In this document: positions 11,301 to 21,027 of the stretch, one piece after another
How the letters are laid out: every line of letters starts with the position of its first letter
How positions within the stretch are numbered: the first letter of the stretch is position 1
Assembly (NCBI GenBank): GCA_001662425.1
Contig: BDDC01001127.1
Location: 6,394 to 32,976, forward strand
DNA: 26,583 nucleotides
Origin: Chlamydomonas sphaeroides
Taxonomy: Eukaryota; Chlorophyta; Chlorophyceae; Chlamydomonadales; Chlamydomonadaceae
Reading direction: 5' to 3'
Translations under genes and position numbers: made by a program
The notes under the pieces: model-generated
The model's database searches: none
What the model saw: the letters and a program-made list of their open reading frames with translations, nothing else
Told to the model about the DNA's origin: nothing

Positions 11301-11493
11301 CGACACCGCTCAGCCGCTGCTGGTGGCCATGGGCGCAGCGGTGCAGCGGGTGACGCAGCTGGCGGCGCAGGTGGCGGCCGGGGCGCAGGGGCCGGCTGAT
11401 GCGGCCCGTCTCGCGGCGGCGCTGCGGGTTGCGGGCGCCGCGGGCGTGGCCATGGGCCGCTGCTGCCCGCCGGGCAAGGTGGTGATACAGTGA
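8346..11493 (+). CDS. Helical-repeat (ARM-like) protein with probable chloroplast transit peptide; may be one gene or two
   Basis: Exons are 8346-8657, 8928-9167, 9285-about 9361, about 9425-10438 and 10554-11493 (TGA). The N-terminus (MALALATRLPTLQRTT, then Ala/Arg/Pro-rich and acidic-poor to about residue 45) looks like a plastid transit peptide. The body is Leu/Ala-rich helix pairs (LVALATHRQLRPAIDNILV, LLVQEVADGL, SALPPLLPLLRSG) suggesting an ARM/HEAT solenoid. A poly-Ser run lies about 60 residues into the last exon. The C-terminal quarter holds an unusual aromatic segment (VHLQLCWWFEAPP, YSTYSHSCIMDQYSYGKA). A TAG at 9363-9365 interrupts an otherwise continuous frame. Removing 9362-9424 as an intron gives 860 residues; otherwise there would be a 210-residue and a 642-residue (from 9450) protein. 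The single-gene reading is favoured because the frame is continuous and only 84 bp separate the halves. Candidate TGTAA poly(A) motifs lie at 11977 and 12023. Function not recognised. Confidence 0.65.
9362..9424 (+). other. Candidate 63-nt intron containing the in-frame TAG
   Basis: A GTAGAC donor at 9362 and a CTAACAG acceptor ending at 9424 are in matching phase (2), and their removal deletes the stop codon at 9363-9365. The donor is weaker than the GTGAG/GTGGG donors elsewhere in the gene. The intron is short, and the segment itself is open after the TAG, so readthrough, two separate genes or a sequence error remain possible. Confidence 0.45.
10747..10846 (+). repeat. (TCC)n-type trinucleotide tract encoding poly-Ser
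   Basis: About 100 bases of nearly pure pyrimidine trinucleotides (TCC, TCT, with GCC and TGC interruptions) encode a Ser-rich linker with scattered Ala and Cys. The tract stays in frame in the helical-repeat protein. The opposite strand is GAG-rich, so the Glu-rich open frame seen there is a shadow. Confidence 0.85.
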
Positions 11494-12564
11494 GAGGGGA
11501 TCGCGGGGCAAGGCAAGGCGCGCGTCACCAGGCAAGGCGGTGCAGGCCAGGCATGGGGCTGCGGCTGGGGCGGCTGAGGGGCTGTGGTCAGCGCGCGTGC
11601 GGCAACGCTGCCCTGGAAGGGCATGGAACCGTCGCAGATGCGTGGGGGCCAAGGTTGTTGCCGGGTGTGTTCGTTTGTGTGTTCAAGTGGTCAGTAGAAC
11701 AGAACCCCACACGCGTGTGTTCCAAACCAAGGACATACACCGTAGTAAACACGTGTGCGCTAATAAACACACAAATGTATGTGGGGGGGGGCGGGGGGCC
11801 ATGCATATGATGTGTCGGCCGTTCGCCTGAGAGCCCAGGCTTGTGCGACGGGCTACCTTGGTAGCCCGTCGCGCAAGCGCGTCGCGAGGTGTACGCTGTT
11901 CTAGGCCAGCTAGGTCCTGCTGAGTTTGCCGGCGGCAAGGATCGTGGCAACATAGCGTAGCGCGATGTCGAACGCATGTAAGCAGTCGTGGCATCCGCCT
12001 ACGAGGCAAAAGCTGCAGCAGCTGTAAGCGCCGGCAATCCTCGCCCCGCAATCCTCGCCATCGGCCCTGCCAGGGCCCCAGCGCAGCGCCTCCTCAGCTC
12101 CGTGCAGCGGCCCAGGCACCACCGCCAGGCGCAGCACTATTGCCCCTCCGCACCAGCGCCCACACGGCGCCTTGCTCGGCCCGTCATGCGCCGCTGGGCG
12201 CCCATGGGCCTGCAGCCGTACCCCCTTCTGCCCTCGCAATAAGACCGCACCTCGTCAGCAGTCATTCAGACCCCCGCGTGGCCGACCTCAAGAGCGCGGC
12301 GACCGCGCCGCCGCTTCACACCCACAGTCATTCGAAATCCCCTCCCCCCGCTCCCCTGGCCACCACCACCCCGCGGCCGCAAGCGCCGCTAAGCCACCCC
12401 AGCAACCGCCTGCCCTCCCCCCAGCGCCTCCTGCTCCCGCGCCGGGCAGCGCCCAGCGCCTGGCGAGCTGCGCCCTCGCCTCGCCTCGCTGCCGGCCTTC
12501 CCTCCTGCTGCTCCGCCTCCTCCACGTCCGCAGAACACACGCCGCATGCTGCCGGGCGCCCTCC
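11494..12564. other. Spacer between convergent genes: 3' UTRs, hairpin, simple repeats
   Basis: The helical-repeat gene (+) and eIF2 alpha (-) both end into this region. It holds TGTAA motifs on the plus strand at 11977-11981 and 12023-12027, candidate polyadenylation signals by analogy with Chlamydomonas. It also holds a G-rich run near 11782-11799 and the hairpin at 11839-11878. I see no supported exon. Confidence 0.5.
11839..11878. repeat. Near-perfect 19-bp inverted repeat (hairpin)
   Basis: The left arm (11839-11857, starting GCTTGTGCGACGGG) and right arm (11860-11878) are reverse complements with one mismatch, which is a G:U wobble in RNA, and only TT between them. It lies about 350 bp downstream of the helical-repeat gene's stop codon, in probable 3' UTR, and before the candidate poly(A) motifs. 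Confidence 0.85.
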
Positions 12565-15500
12565 TCAGACCTCGACGAACGCCGGCCCCGCCTCCACGTC
12601 GATGTCCCCCATGCCCACGTCCTCCTCCTCCTCGCTGTCCAGGTCGCCGTCCACCTGGGCAGCAGCGGCAGGGTGGCGAGGGGAGCGAGGAGCAGCGAGG
12701 CAGGGTGACAAGCGCCGAGACGAGTCAGGGTGAGGAGCGCCGTGGTGGCCGTGGTGGGGCTCAGAGCGTGCAGCTGGCCGTGAGTCCCGCACCCCTGCGC
12801 CTTGCCCAGCCTCCGCTGGCGCCGTGCCCTTCCGGCCCTTAAACCCCTGCCTCGCTCCCTCCCCCTCTCCCCCCTCTCCCCCCTCTCCGCCGTCCAGTCC
12901 AGCTGGCCGCCTCCAATCTCCCATCTCTGGTCCCCCGCCTGCCCTCCCCTACTTGTTGCCCCACCGCTCCTGCCTCCCCCTGCCTCCTCTCCCCCCTGCC
13001 ACCCCCTCCCCTCCCTCCAGCCCCACCTCGGCGTTGGCCGCCTCCAGCGCCTCCATCTTCTCGCTCAGCAGGCGGTCGTCGCGCTCGCTCACGGCGCGGG
13101 CTGCCTCCTTGACCACCAGCTTGCCGCGGTTGGACTCGATGCTCTTCTGGCACGCCTCGCACGCTGTTTGGAAAGGGGGGCAGGACGGGCAGGACGGGCA
13201 GGACGGGCACGACGGCCGGGAGTCGGATGAGGCCAGCATGGAAGAGGCCAGCATGGAACGACAGCAGGTCTCGACGGCGGGCCCCACAGGACGCGTTCCT
13301 GGGCTTCAAGTCATCCTGCCCTGCCTCGTCCCAAGCTCCCCAACGAACCTCCCCTCCAATGCCCCGGCCCCGCCCCCTAAACCCTTCCACGGCACGCACC
13401 CGCTGTGAGCACCTCAACGCCCTTGTTCTTGTCCAGCGTTTGCGTGGTGAGCACGTAGAGCGGCGGCGCCACCAGCTTCATCTTGACGGGGCACTCCTCG
13501 GTGCCCGAGCCCTCCGCCGCCCGGATTGCGGCCTTGATGTGCTCGATGCCGTCGTACGTGAAGCACGTCATCTCCACGTCCGCGCGGATCTTGAGCGGCT
13601 GCGGCGTCATGCGGCGCTTGATGTTCTTCAGCAGCGCCTCGCGGACCTGGCGCGGCGCAACGGGGCGGGCAGGGTGGGGGGACGGCACAGCTTGGGCCCT
13701 GACGCCCCTGGTGCGCGATGTGGGCAAGAGCGTGTCTCCGAGGTCGGGTCGACACGAACCATGTGGATCCGTCGAAGGCCCGCCCCCTGCAGTTGCAACA
13801 CCTCTTCCCTCGTCTCCCGACAATTTCCCACCCCGTCGCGCCCTTCCCTCGCCACCGCCTACCTCGGGCGTCAGCAGCTCCGTGGCGGCCGCTCCCTTCT
13901 CCTCCTCCAGACGGCTGAAGATGGTCTCGCCCTCGTCCTGCACCATGGTCTTGAACGCGTCGAACGCGTGCCCGTACAGCTTGTACGACGGCCACGCGAT
14001 GTTGTCGTACAGCGCCTCCAGGTCTCGCCCCGTGGTCTCGGCCACGTGGCGCATGATGGAGTGCACCTGGGGGGAAGGCCAGGGTGGAGGTGCAAGGGAC
14101 GGGTGGGGCGCGGACTGATGGGACAGAGGCAGCAGCGAGACGGGCACGTTGGGGATGAAGCGGGTGGAGCGCGGCCGCGCCGGCAGGAGGCAGGGACATT
14201 GCGGCGGGCAGCGAGAGGCGTGGCCGACAGCGGCCGGCCGCCGCGGGCTGCAGCGAGCTGCGACCGAGGTGCAGCAGCCCGGCAGCGGCACCGCTCTGGC
14301 CCTGCAGCGCCGTGCCGCTTGCATGCACCGCTCGCTGACGCTGACGCTGGAGCTGGAGCCGCTGGAGCTGGCGCCGGCTTTCAGTTGCGGGGCCCCCACA
14401 GGAGCCGGCGCCGGCACATGGGCCCTGCGCACCCGCGCCACCGTCACCAATCACCCTGCTGGCGGTCTGTCTGCTCGCCGGCTGCATGACCACCCTGGCG
14501 GCTGCCTGGCGAGCTGCCCGCCCTGCCGGCCGACCCGTGCCCAGGGGTCTGCCAGGGCTCTGCCAGGGCTTTGCTAGGGCCACGTGGTGCTTCCCCTGGC
14601 AGGCCGTAAGGGCGCACGCCACGCAGCCACATCATCTTGGCTGCGCCAGCGCCACGGGCCCGGATGCTGACGTCCCTGCGCCGCAGGCCGCCAGCTGTCC
14701 CGCCGCCGCACCCAAGCTGCTGCGGGCTGCGTCAGCCCGCCCCGATCCTGAGCGCGGCTGCGATAGCCAGGACGCATCAGCTCCGCGGCCGCCGTGGCTG
14801 CGGCTCCTGCAGCCGCTCGCCAGGACCCGTGCACATTCCCGAGCTGCGGCGCACCGGCGTGCGAGCTGCGGCAGTCGCATAGACGAGTAGCCGAGCCGAA
14901 AGCTACCCCAGCGCGGGGCGCTCAAAGATCGTATGCTCGCCGGCGCGCTAACGTGCTCCTGCTGCTTGTGGCCGCGCCAGCGGCCACACGATGCTAGTGA
15001 CGACTTTGGGCGCAGCCGGCGGCGATGGCCGCTGCTAGCGGCAGCCGAAGGCCGCCAGTGCCGGCCCCAGCGTGGGAGTTCGCGGCGCAGTTGCAAACTC
15101 CGGCAGTGGCAGCCCCCGGGCAGCCGGCTGGGGCGCCGCTGACGCGGCCGGTCGACCCTATGCCGGGCGCTGCTGCTGATTTGTCCGCCCTCCACCGGAG
15201 GTGCTAGTGCGGCTGTGGAGTCGTTGCAGCAGCCACCAGCGCGCACTGGAGGCTGCCGCTCCGGATGTGTGTGGCTGCAGTGCGGCTGTGCAGCTGGTGC
15301 TGCAGCTCCGCCGTGGACCAGCAGGACTGCCGTGCCGAGACCCTACAGCCAGGCTGCGTGTGCGGGGGCTCGGCACCAGACGATGTGCCGCCGAAAGCGG
15401 GCCATATGCCCGCGTTTCAGCTGCGCTGCACCAGCAGAACTGCGCTGCTGAACCGAGCCGCCCGCGTCATGCGCCACGGGTTTCTCCCACAGACTACCGG

Positions 15501-16254
15501 TACACAGGGACGAGCCAGCACACAGCCGGCCCCGTGGCGCTGGTGCAGCCGAGGCGATCTGGCTGCGTGTCGTGCACTGCCGGGCATATGAACCGCCTGC
15601 CGCGCAACTGAACCCGGCCGGCTCAAGCCAGCACGCCACGCACCAGCTTGGACTTATTGTAGCGCTCCTCACACTTCTGCACGTCCTCGGGGGACACGCG
15701 CCTGCGACACCGGTGAAAAGAGGTCAGCCGGCCCCGCGGCGCGTGCGCGGGAAGGGGGTACGGACCCGCACAACACCCCGCCCCACCGCTTGGACAGATC
15801 GATGTAGCCCTTCTCCTTGTCCACACGCAGGACCATCACGGGCTCTTGGCGCCCGACCTGCGCAGCACGCAGCCAGCTGCTAAGCTCGGCACGCGGAATT
15901 CAGCCGCCAGCGTCTTGCGAAACTCTTCGCGGCCGCAACCAGCGCCCGTGCGAGCCTGGGAGCAACCAACCTTGATGAGCTTGGTGATAGAGCGGATGCG
16001 GCGGCGAGAAAGCTCCGAGAGCAGGATCATACCCTCAATGCCGTTGTACTCGAGCAGCGACACGTAGGCGCCCATCTCCGCTATAGATTTCACCTGCAGG
16101 CCATCAGCGCGGGGGCTCGGAGGGGTTCTCGCGAGAGCGCTCCTCCAGCGCCGCAGGCGCGCCTCAAGTTGCCGCGCCGCACCTGCACCATCACTACATC
16201 ATCGACCTCTGGATATTTAGCTTCATACATCCGGCAATCCTGGTGTTGCGCCAT
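12565..16254 (-). CDS. EIF2A: Eukaryotic translation initiation factor 2 subunit alpha (eIF2 alpha)
   Basis: Eight exons in minus-strand order: 16254-16183, 16093-15971, 15857-15787, 15701-15644, 14066-13863, 13646-13400, 13163-13027 and 12654-12565, giving 333 residues with every phase matching. This is the GTP-dependent Met-tRNAi carrier subunit and the target of stress kinases. The S1/OB domain (about 12-90) carries MGAYVSLLEYNGIEGMILL and SELSRRRIRSI; the second Ser of SELS is the conserved regulatory phosphosite (Ser53 counting Met). RVDKEKGYIDLSKRRVSPED follows, then the helical domain (VHSIMRHVAE, GHAFDAFKTM). The C-terminal alpha/beta domain contains KNIKRRMTPQPLKIRADVEM and VAPPLYVLTTQTLDKNKGVE. 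The acidic tail is AEVDGDLDSEEEEDVGMGD. It is closest to plant eIF2 alpha by motif wording (KLVVKE, ARAVSERD, GMG tail). Intron 4 is unusually long (15643-14067). It may be regulated by a GCN2-type kinase, which is an inference from the site. Confidence 0.97.
13181..13207. repeat. Three tandem 9-bp CAGGACGGG units in an eIF2 alpha intron
   Basis: CAGGACGGG is repeated three times with a decayed fourth unit, in the intron between exons 6 and 7. A 15-bp duplication (GAGGCCAGCATGGAA) follows at about 13229-13258. Both look like simple slippage products. Confidence 0.85.
14547..14579. repeat. Three tandem 11-bp units in the long eIF2 alpha intron
   Basis: Units at 14547-14557, 14558-14568 and 14569-14579 share TCTGCCAGGG, the last diverged to TTTGCTAGGG. 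They lie just outside the left arm of the intron's inverted repeat. Confidence 0.8.
14614..15575. repeat. 50-bp inverted repeat bounding about 0.96 kb in the long eIF2 alpha intron
   Basis: The arm 14614-14663 (plus strand) matches the reverse complement of 15526-15575 at 43 of 50 positions without gaps; both include the block CCCGTGGCGCTGG. The enclosed segment has no supported gene but contains degenerate internal repeats, such as ACCAGCAGGACTGC near 15317 and ACCAGCAGAACTGC near 15429. The structure fits a decayed non-autonomous transposon or an inverted duplication. No target-site duplication could be fixed by eye. Confidence 0.6.
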
Positions 16255-16592
16255 GGCTGCAAGCGCGCGAAGTTCACGGCTCGATCTACTGTCAGCGTCG
16301 CAAGGTGCAGCAAGAGAAGCGCTGGAGTAAAAGCGTAGGTTTATGGGCAGTGCGCTTGGTAAAGGGGCTGTACAGTGGCGTCTGCGGGGGCCAAAGAAGG
16401 CACGGGTTTGGCACGCTCACGTCTCCCTGCCGCCCCCCGCGCCAGATGCGTGGAGGCGCATGGTGCTTCGCTGCGTGGCTACAATCGCTTACGATGGCGG
16501 CTATCGTGCATCAACGCATGAGTTGTGATGGCAATTGCGGCTTGCAGCCGAACTTTCAAGAGGAAGACTCCGCAGGGGTCCTCCCATCCTTA

Positions 16593-16657
16593 GCCGCGCC
16601 AAGCCCGGTCCAACAAAAAAAGCCCAGTCGACTTATAGAGTCCGGGCTTGGCGCGGC
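16593..16657. repeat. Perfect 16-bp inverted repeat with 33-nt spacer
   Basis: The arms 16593-16608 (GCCGCGCCAAGCCCGG) and 16642-16657 are exact reverse complements. The spacer holds an A7 run and an AT-richer core (ACTTATAGAG). This could be a tiny MITE-like element or a hairpin. It lies about 340 bp upstream of the eIF2 alpha start codon. Confidence 0.85.
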
Positions 16658-18217
16658 AGCGGGGTGGTATGGGGTGGCTAGCTGGCTACACCCACATGCT
16701 GCAACTCTCGGGCAGCGCCTGCAACATGTACCTTGGGAGGACGCCCGCTCCCCGGCAGCTGGGTGGTGACGTGAATCGCCGTGTGTACCAACCACAGAGG
16801 CATACGCCGTTGTAAAAGTACCAGAGAGGCATACGCCGCGGTACCGGTACAATGTGGGGTCTGAACGCCCGGATATGCTGCTCAGTACCTGTGAAGCCAG
16901 GGGAGAGCGGAATTGCCTGATGTGGACGACAACTATGTCCCCATCAGAATGGGGAGTGGGCCGCAGTACAGCCAATGCGCCCTCCGTCTGAGGCTGCTGG
17001 CTGCCCCCCGACCATCGGGGTTGCTTCCGTGGAAGGCGTTGGTACGCGGGCGCCCACCAACCTCTCAACCAGCGCTCTACGTCGCAATGCCGGACTTGTT
17101 TGGGACGCGATCCCTGGTCCCTTCACCTGGACATGGCCGGGGCACGCTTGCGTGCAAAGAATTGGCTGGCAACCCGGCCCCCCGGCCTCTCGCTGGCACC
17201 AGCGCACGGCCGCTACCGCAACAGCCGCCGCCTAGCGAACCAGGCACGGCCAGGAAGCAAGGCCCGCCCTCGCTGTCAACTCAGCCCCCAGCACCGCTAC
17301 GCTTCCGCTTGGCGCCGCCAGTCAAGGCCGAGTTCGGCTGCTTGCCGCGGCCGCGGCCGCTCGGCCCGGGCCCGGGCCCGGGAGTGGGAGCGGCGGCAGG
17401 GCTGCCAGCGGAGGGCCCGGCCCGGCCCCCGCTGTTAGAGCTGGGGTGGCCGTGCTTGCCGCGGCCGCGACCGCCGCCAGCCCGCCACCGCCTGGCCCCC
17501 GCCCTGCGCCACCGCCACCGTCGCCACCGTCGCCCGGCGGCGCGGCGCGGGGAACGCCTCAGGGCAGGCGGCCTCCCACCGTGCTCGCCCGTGAGCCGGC
17601 AGACAGTCGCGTAGCGGATGTTGAGGTATACGTTCACATCGGCCGCCTTTTGGGGGGTGTGAGAGGGCAGCAAGAGGTGGGCGGACGTGTTTCAAGGGTG
17701 TCATGGCAAGGCATCGGCAGCAGATGACGTATACATAGCTGGTCCATGGACCCGAGCCCCGAGCTCAGCCTAGTACGTTCGTGTTCTTTACGTTGGCCCG
17801 CGCCCCCCGCTTACGCAGTACGGTCCACAGTGTTGGCTCACTTGAATGCCATACGCGCGCGTTCCATTGCGGAGCTGCGCCTTTTCGAGGCGCCGCTCCC
17901 CGCACCTTGCGCAAACCTGCACAACCAGGTACAGGCAAAAGCAAGCAAGGTTTCAATCGACCGCAATCCATCCTACCTGGCTGGTGTACTACTCACCAAA
18001 AATACACACCCAACAAATAAGAGGAGCACAAAGTATTGATATGCGTGGCGGGACGCAAGACCGGCGGAGGTGGCGGGGGGAGAGCGGGGGAAGGGGAAGG
18101 GAAGAAAGGAGGGGTAACCGCGCGGGAGGCGGGAAAACGAGCAGCCACGGGTCAGAGCGGTAGCACCTGTCGCGAGCTACCTCAATTTCAGCAGCCGCTG
18201 CTCTATATCGCTAGCAT

Positions 18218-18250
18218 ATGAGGACTTCTAGCCGACGTGATACCTTTTAA
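18218..18250 (+). other. Possible 10-codon upstream ORF before transporter copy 1
   Basis: An ATG at 18218 opens MRTSSRRDTF followed by TAA at 18248-18250, 18 nt before the main ATG at 18269. Whether it is in the transcript depends on the unknown transcription start. If it is, it could lower initiation at the main start. Confidence 0.3.
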
Positions 18251-18268
18251 CGCGCACTTGTAATTGTA

Positions 18269-21027
18269 ATGCCTAAACACCAACCTAAAGCCGTCATAAC
18301 CTCTGACGGCGGCGATGCATCTAAGCCCCTGATCATTTCGGCTAGCGATGAGATAGCTCGCAGCGACGGCGGAAGGTCCCGCGCGACAAGTTTGCACCAC
18401 CAGCACGGGGACGACGACTTGGAGCGCGCCGTCAACGCTAGTAGAGAAGCAAATGGGGAACGGCCAGCCAGTGCCAAGGATGGAGCCGGGCAAGGCGTCC
18501 TGGCAAAAGGTGACTGCGCCACGGCTCCGCGCCTTCGCACTCCGCTCCACGCCCGGCGTCCCCCTCGTTACCTCTGCAGGGGGCCTCAGCGCGATCATCG
18601 CCGGAGCCACATACTGCATGGCGAGCGCCAGCATGGTCCTGCTCAACAAGCACGCGCTCGCTTCTTTCGCTTTCTCAGGTGCAAGTTTTTTGGGGGGGAG
18701 GGAGGTTCCGCGGCGCCGCTTCCCCTTCCCGCTTCCCCGGGGCTGCATACGTGCTTGTAACCAGGCCCCTGCATCTCCCAACTAACACGCCGGCTTTCCC
18801 CTCGTAATGGCGCACCTTGCTGGGCGTGCTCGTACCGGTAGCTGCGCCCCAACCTGCACCCCCGTTGCACAACAGCCGCGCCCACCACGGCCCCTCAGCA
18901 CCCCTGCCGCCTTCCACCCCTGCTTCGATTCGCCTTCCCTCCCCTCAGCGCCCAACGCGCTGCTGTGCTTCCAGTGCGTGATGTCCGTCGTGCTGGTCAA
19001 GCTGTGCGAGGCCATGGGCTGGGTCAAGCTGCAGCCGCTGCGGTGGCGCGTTGTCCGCATTTGGCTGCCTGTGTGAGCACCTGGGCTGGCTGACGCCGGG
19101 TTGAGCCCGCCGCACCCACTGCGGTATTCCGAACACATGCACGAGCGGGGGCCGCCTGTCGCTGGGGCCGCAACGCTCCTCGTCTGCTAGCTCCTCGTGT
19201 CGGCGTCGCAATTGTCTTGAATTGTGTTTCCTGCAATTGTTGCCTGCAGCAACCTCATCTTCGTTAGCATGCTGGGCACGGGCTTCTACGCGCTCAAGGA
19301 GATGGGGTGAGCGGCTGAGGCAGTCCGGGCTGGGTTGCATGCCCGGAGCAGCGAAGAGAAACTGAGGCGGCGGCAGCGGGTTGGGCGCTGGGCGGTGGCT
19401 CTGGCGACCACGACGGTAGCCCAGCCGGCATTACGGCGCAGTGCTAGGCGGCGGCCCTGGCCTGCGGCGTGCTGCGCTGGCCTCATGCTCACGTCTCCCG
19501 CCCATCCATCGTCACAGGATCGGCATGTTCTCCGTCTGGAAGCAGCTTGCCAACCTCTCCACAGGTGCGTGACCCTTGCTGCACTGCGCCCCCGGTTCCA
19601 TGGCCCACTAGGGTGTGATCCCTCGCCGGGGCCCGGCCCGGCCCTGCGCCCACAGCTTGCTGGCCAGGCCGCCCTGACACCTTCGCAGCCCTCGCCGCGC
19701 CCCAGGCCCCGGTGGCGTGCCCACCTCTCAGAAACCCGCTCCTCCCCTGTGCTTCACCCTGCCTCTTCTCGCACCCGTGATCCCTTGACTCCCACAGCCC
19801 TAGGTGACGTGCTCATCTACAAGCGCTCCTACAACTGGCCCGTGTGGGGCTGCCTGGGCCTCATGATCGTCAGCGCCATCGTCGGCGCCTCCACGGACGC
19901 GCGCTTCACGTGGAAGGGCTACACCTGGCAGCTCATCAACTGCCTCTTCACCTCGGCGTACGCGCTGCACCTGCGCGAGGTCATGGACAAGGTGGCCGAG
20001 CACACGGACGATAAGCAGAAGGTGCGGACCGCAAGGCGGGGCGCGGGGCGGAGCCCGGCAGGGGGAGCGATTGACGGAGACAGGCGCGCGCGCCCTGCGC
20101 CACTCTCAGCCCGCCGCGGTGCCTGGCTCACGGTTGAGTCCGCCAGTGTCTGGCACTATCCCTTTGGAGCAGCTGGGGCATTGGGTACTGGGCGGCACCC
20201 GAGCAATGCTTCATGCCATCGCGTGTCGGGGGCCGGCAACCCAGCCAAGCCATAGCGCCCTGTCCCGCTGCGCCCTGGGCTGCGCCCTCACTTCCCGCGC
20301 CCCCGTTCCCTTCCTGCGCAGCTCAACGAGTTCAGCATGGTCTACTACAACAACCTGTTGTCCATCCCGCCCATCCTGATACTCATGGCGGTCTTCGGCG
20401 AGTTCCAGGGCCTGGCTGCGCAGCCCGCCCTGACGCAGCCGGCCTTTCAGATCGTGGCCGCCATGGGCGGGCTGATCGGCTTCGCCATCAGGTGCGGCCC
20501 GCGGGGGTTGCGGTTAGGGGGAGCGAGGCGACCGGGCTAGGGATTATGGGCTCAGACGCGTGCTGGGAGGCCGTGGCGCTGACGCCACCGTTCCTGCCGT
20601 TCGCGCCGCATCGCCTACTCATTTTCCTCTGTCACCCGCAGCTTCAGCAGCCTGTGGTTCCTGTCCCAGACCACGGCCACCATCTACAGCCTCATTGGCT
20701 CCCTCAACAAGATCCCCATCGCGGTAAGCAGTCGCCGTCGCCGAGACCCCTCCTCTTCTCCACACCCAAGGGTGCCTCGCTGCGTCTGCCGCAGCCGCTC
20801 GCCGCTTTCCGGCCCCGCCCGCCCCTGCTCATCTTTCCTGTCCTCACCTCTCCGGTGGCCAGGGACTAGCTGCGTGCGGGCCTCCTGCCACGCATCACAA
20901 CCCCTCGCCTTGCCCGCAGCTGGTTGGGCTCATGGCGTTCGCGGAGCCTACCAACCCCAAGAACCTCGCATCCATCCTCATCGGCCTGTCCGCCGGCGTC
21001 CTGTTCACGCGCGTCAAGAGCAAATAG
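18269..21027 (+). CDS. GDP-mannose-type nucleotide-sugar transporter, copy 1 (GONST1/VRG4-like)
   Basis: Nine exons: 18269-18509, 18580-18678, 18949-19072, 19250-19306, 19518-19564, 19798-20021, 20322-20491, 20642-20723 and 20920-21027, giving 383 residues. About 80 hydrophilic N-terminal residues precede roughly ten hydrophobic segments of the drug/metabolite (TPT/NST) fold. Diagnostic stretches are MVLLNKHALASF, GMFSVWKQLANLSTALGD, NEFSMVYYNNLLSIPP, SLWFLSQTTATIYSLIG and GSLNKIPIA, matching plant GONST1 and fungal VRG4. The FYNN-like and GALNK-like motifs are the known GDP-mannose-binding signatures. The C-terminus RVKSK is basic. The role is antiport of GDP-mannose into the Golgi lumen for glycosylation; the substrate is inferred from motifs and could include other GDP-sugars. 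The start at 18269 is the first in-frame Met of an exon whose donor phase fits exon 2. Confidence 0.92.

Larger units (their letters stand above)
16255..18268. other. Two-kilobase intergenic region between divergent eIF2 alpha and transporter genes
   Basis: It must hold both promoters, since the flanking genes point away from each other. I see no exon I can support. Open frames around 16913-17614 (+) and 17281-17673 (-) are in extreme-GC repetitive DNA (CCGCGGCCGCGG, CCCGGGCCCGGG near 17346-17384). A direct repeat AGAGGCATACGCCG occurs at 16796-16809 and 16825-16838. A purine-rich run lies near 18075-18115. Confidence 0.5.

Noticed and set aside
10336..11652. Minus-strand open frame of 438 codons, and a Glu-rich one at 10530-11045
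   Set aside because: They are shadows of the helical-repeat gene. The Glu-rich run is the complement of the (TCC)n tract, and splice signals support only the plus strand.
13227..14489. Plus-strand open frame of 420 codons
   Set aside because: It is antisense to eIF2 alpha exons 5 and 6, whose protein sequence is unmistakable.
16913..17614. Plus-strand open frame of 233 codons
   Set aside because: Pro/Arg-rich composition is what GC-rich non-coding DNA gives. No domain, no plausible intron pattern and no similarity to neighbours.
17281..17673. Minus-strand open frame of 130 codons rich in Arg and Gly (GRGRGK twice, basic end)
   Set aside because: It lies in extreme-GC low-complexity DNA where all frames stay open. 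It has no splice partners, no recognisable domain and long overlapping frames on the other strand.
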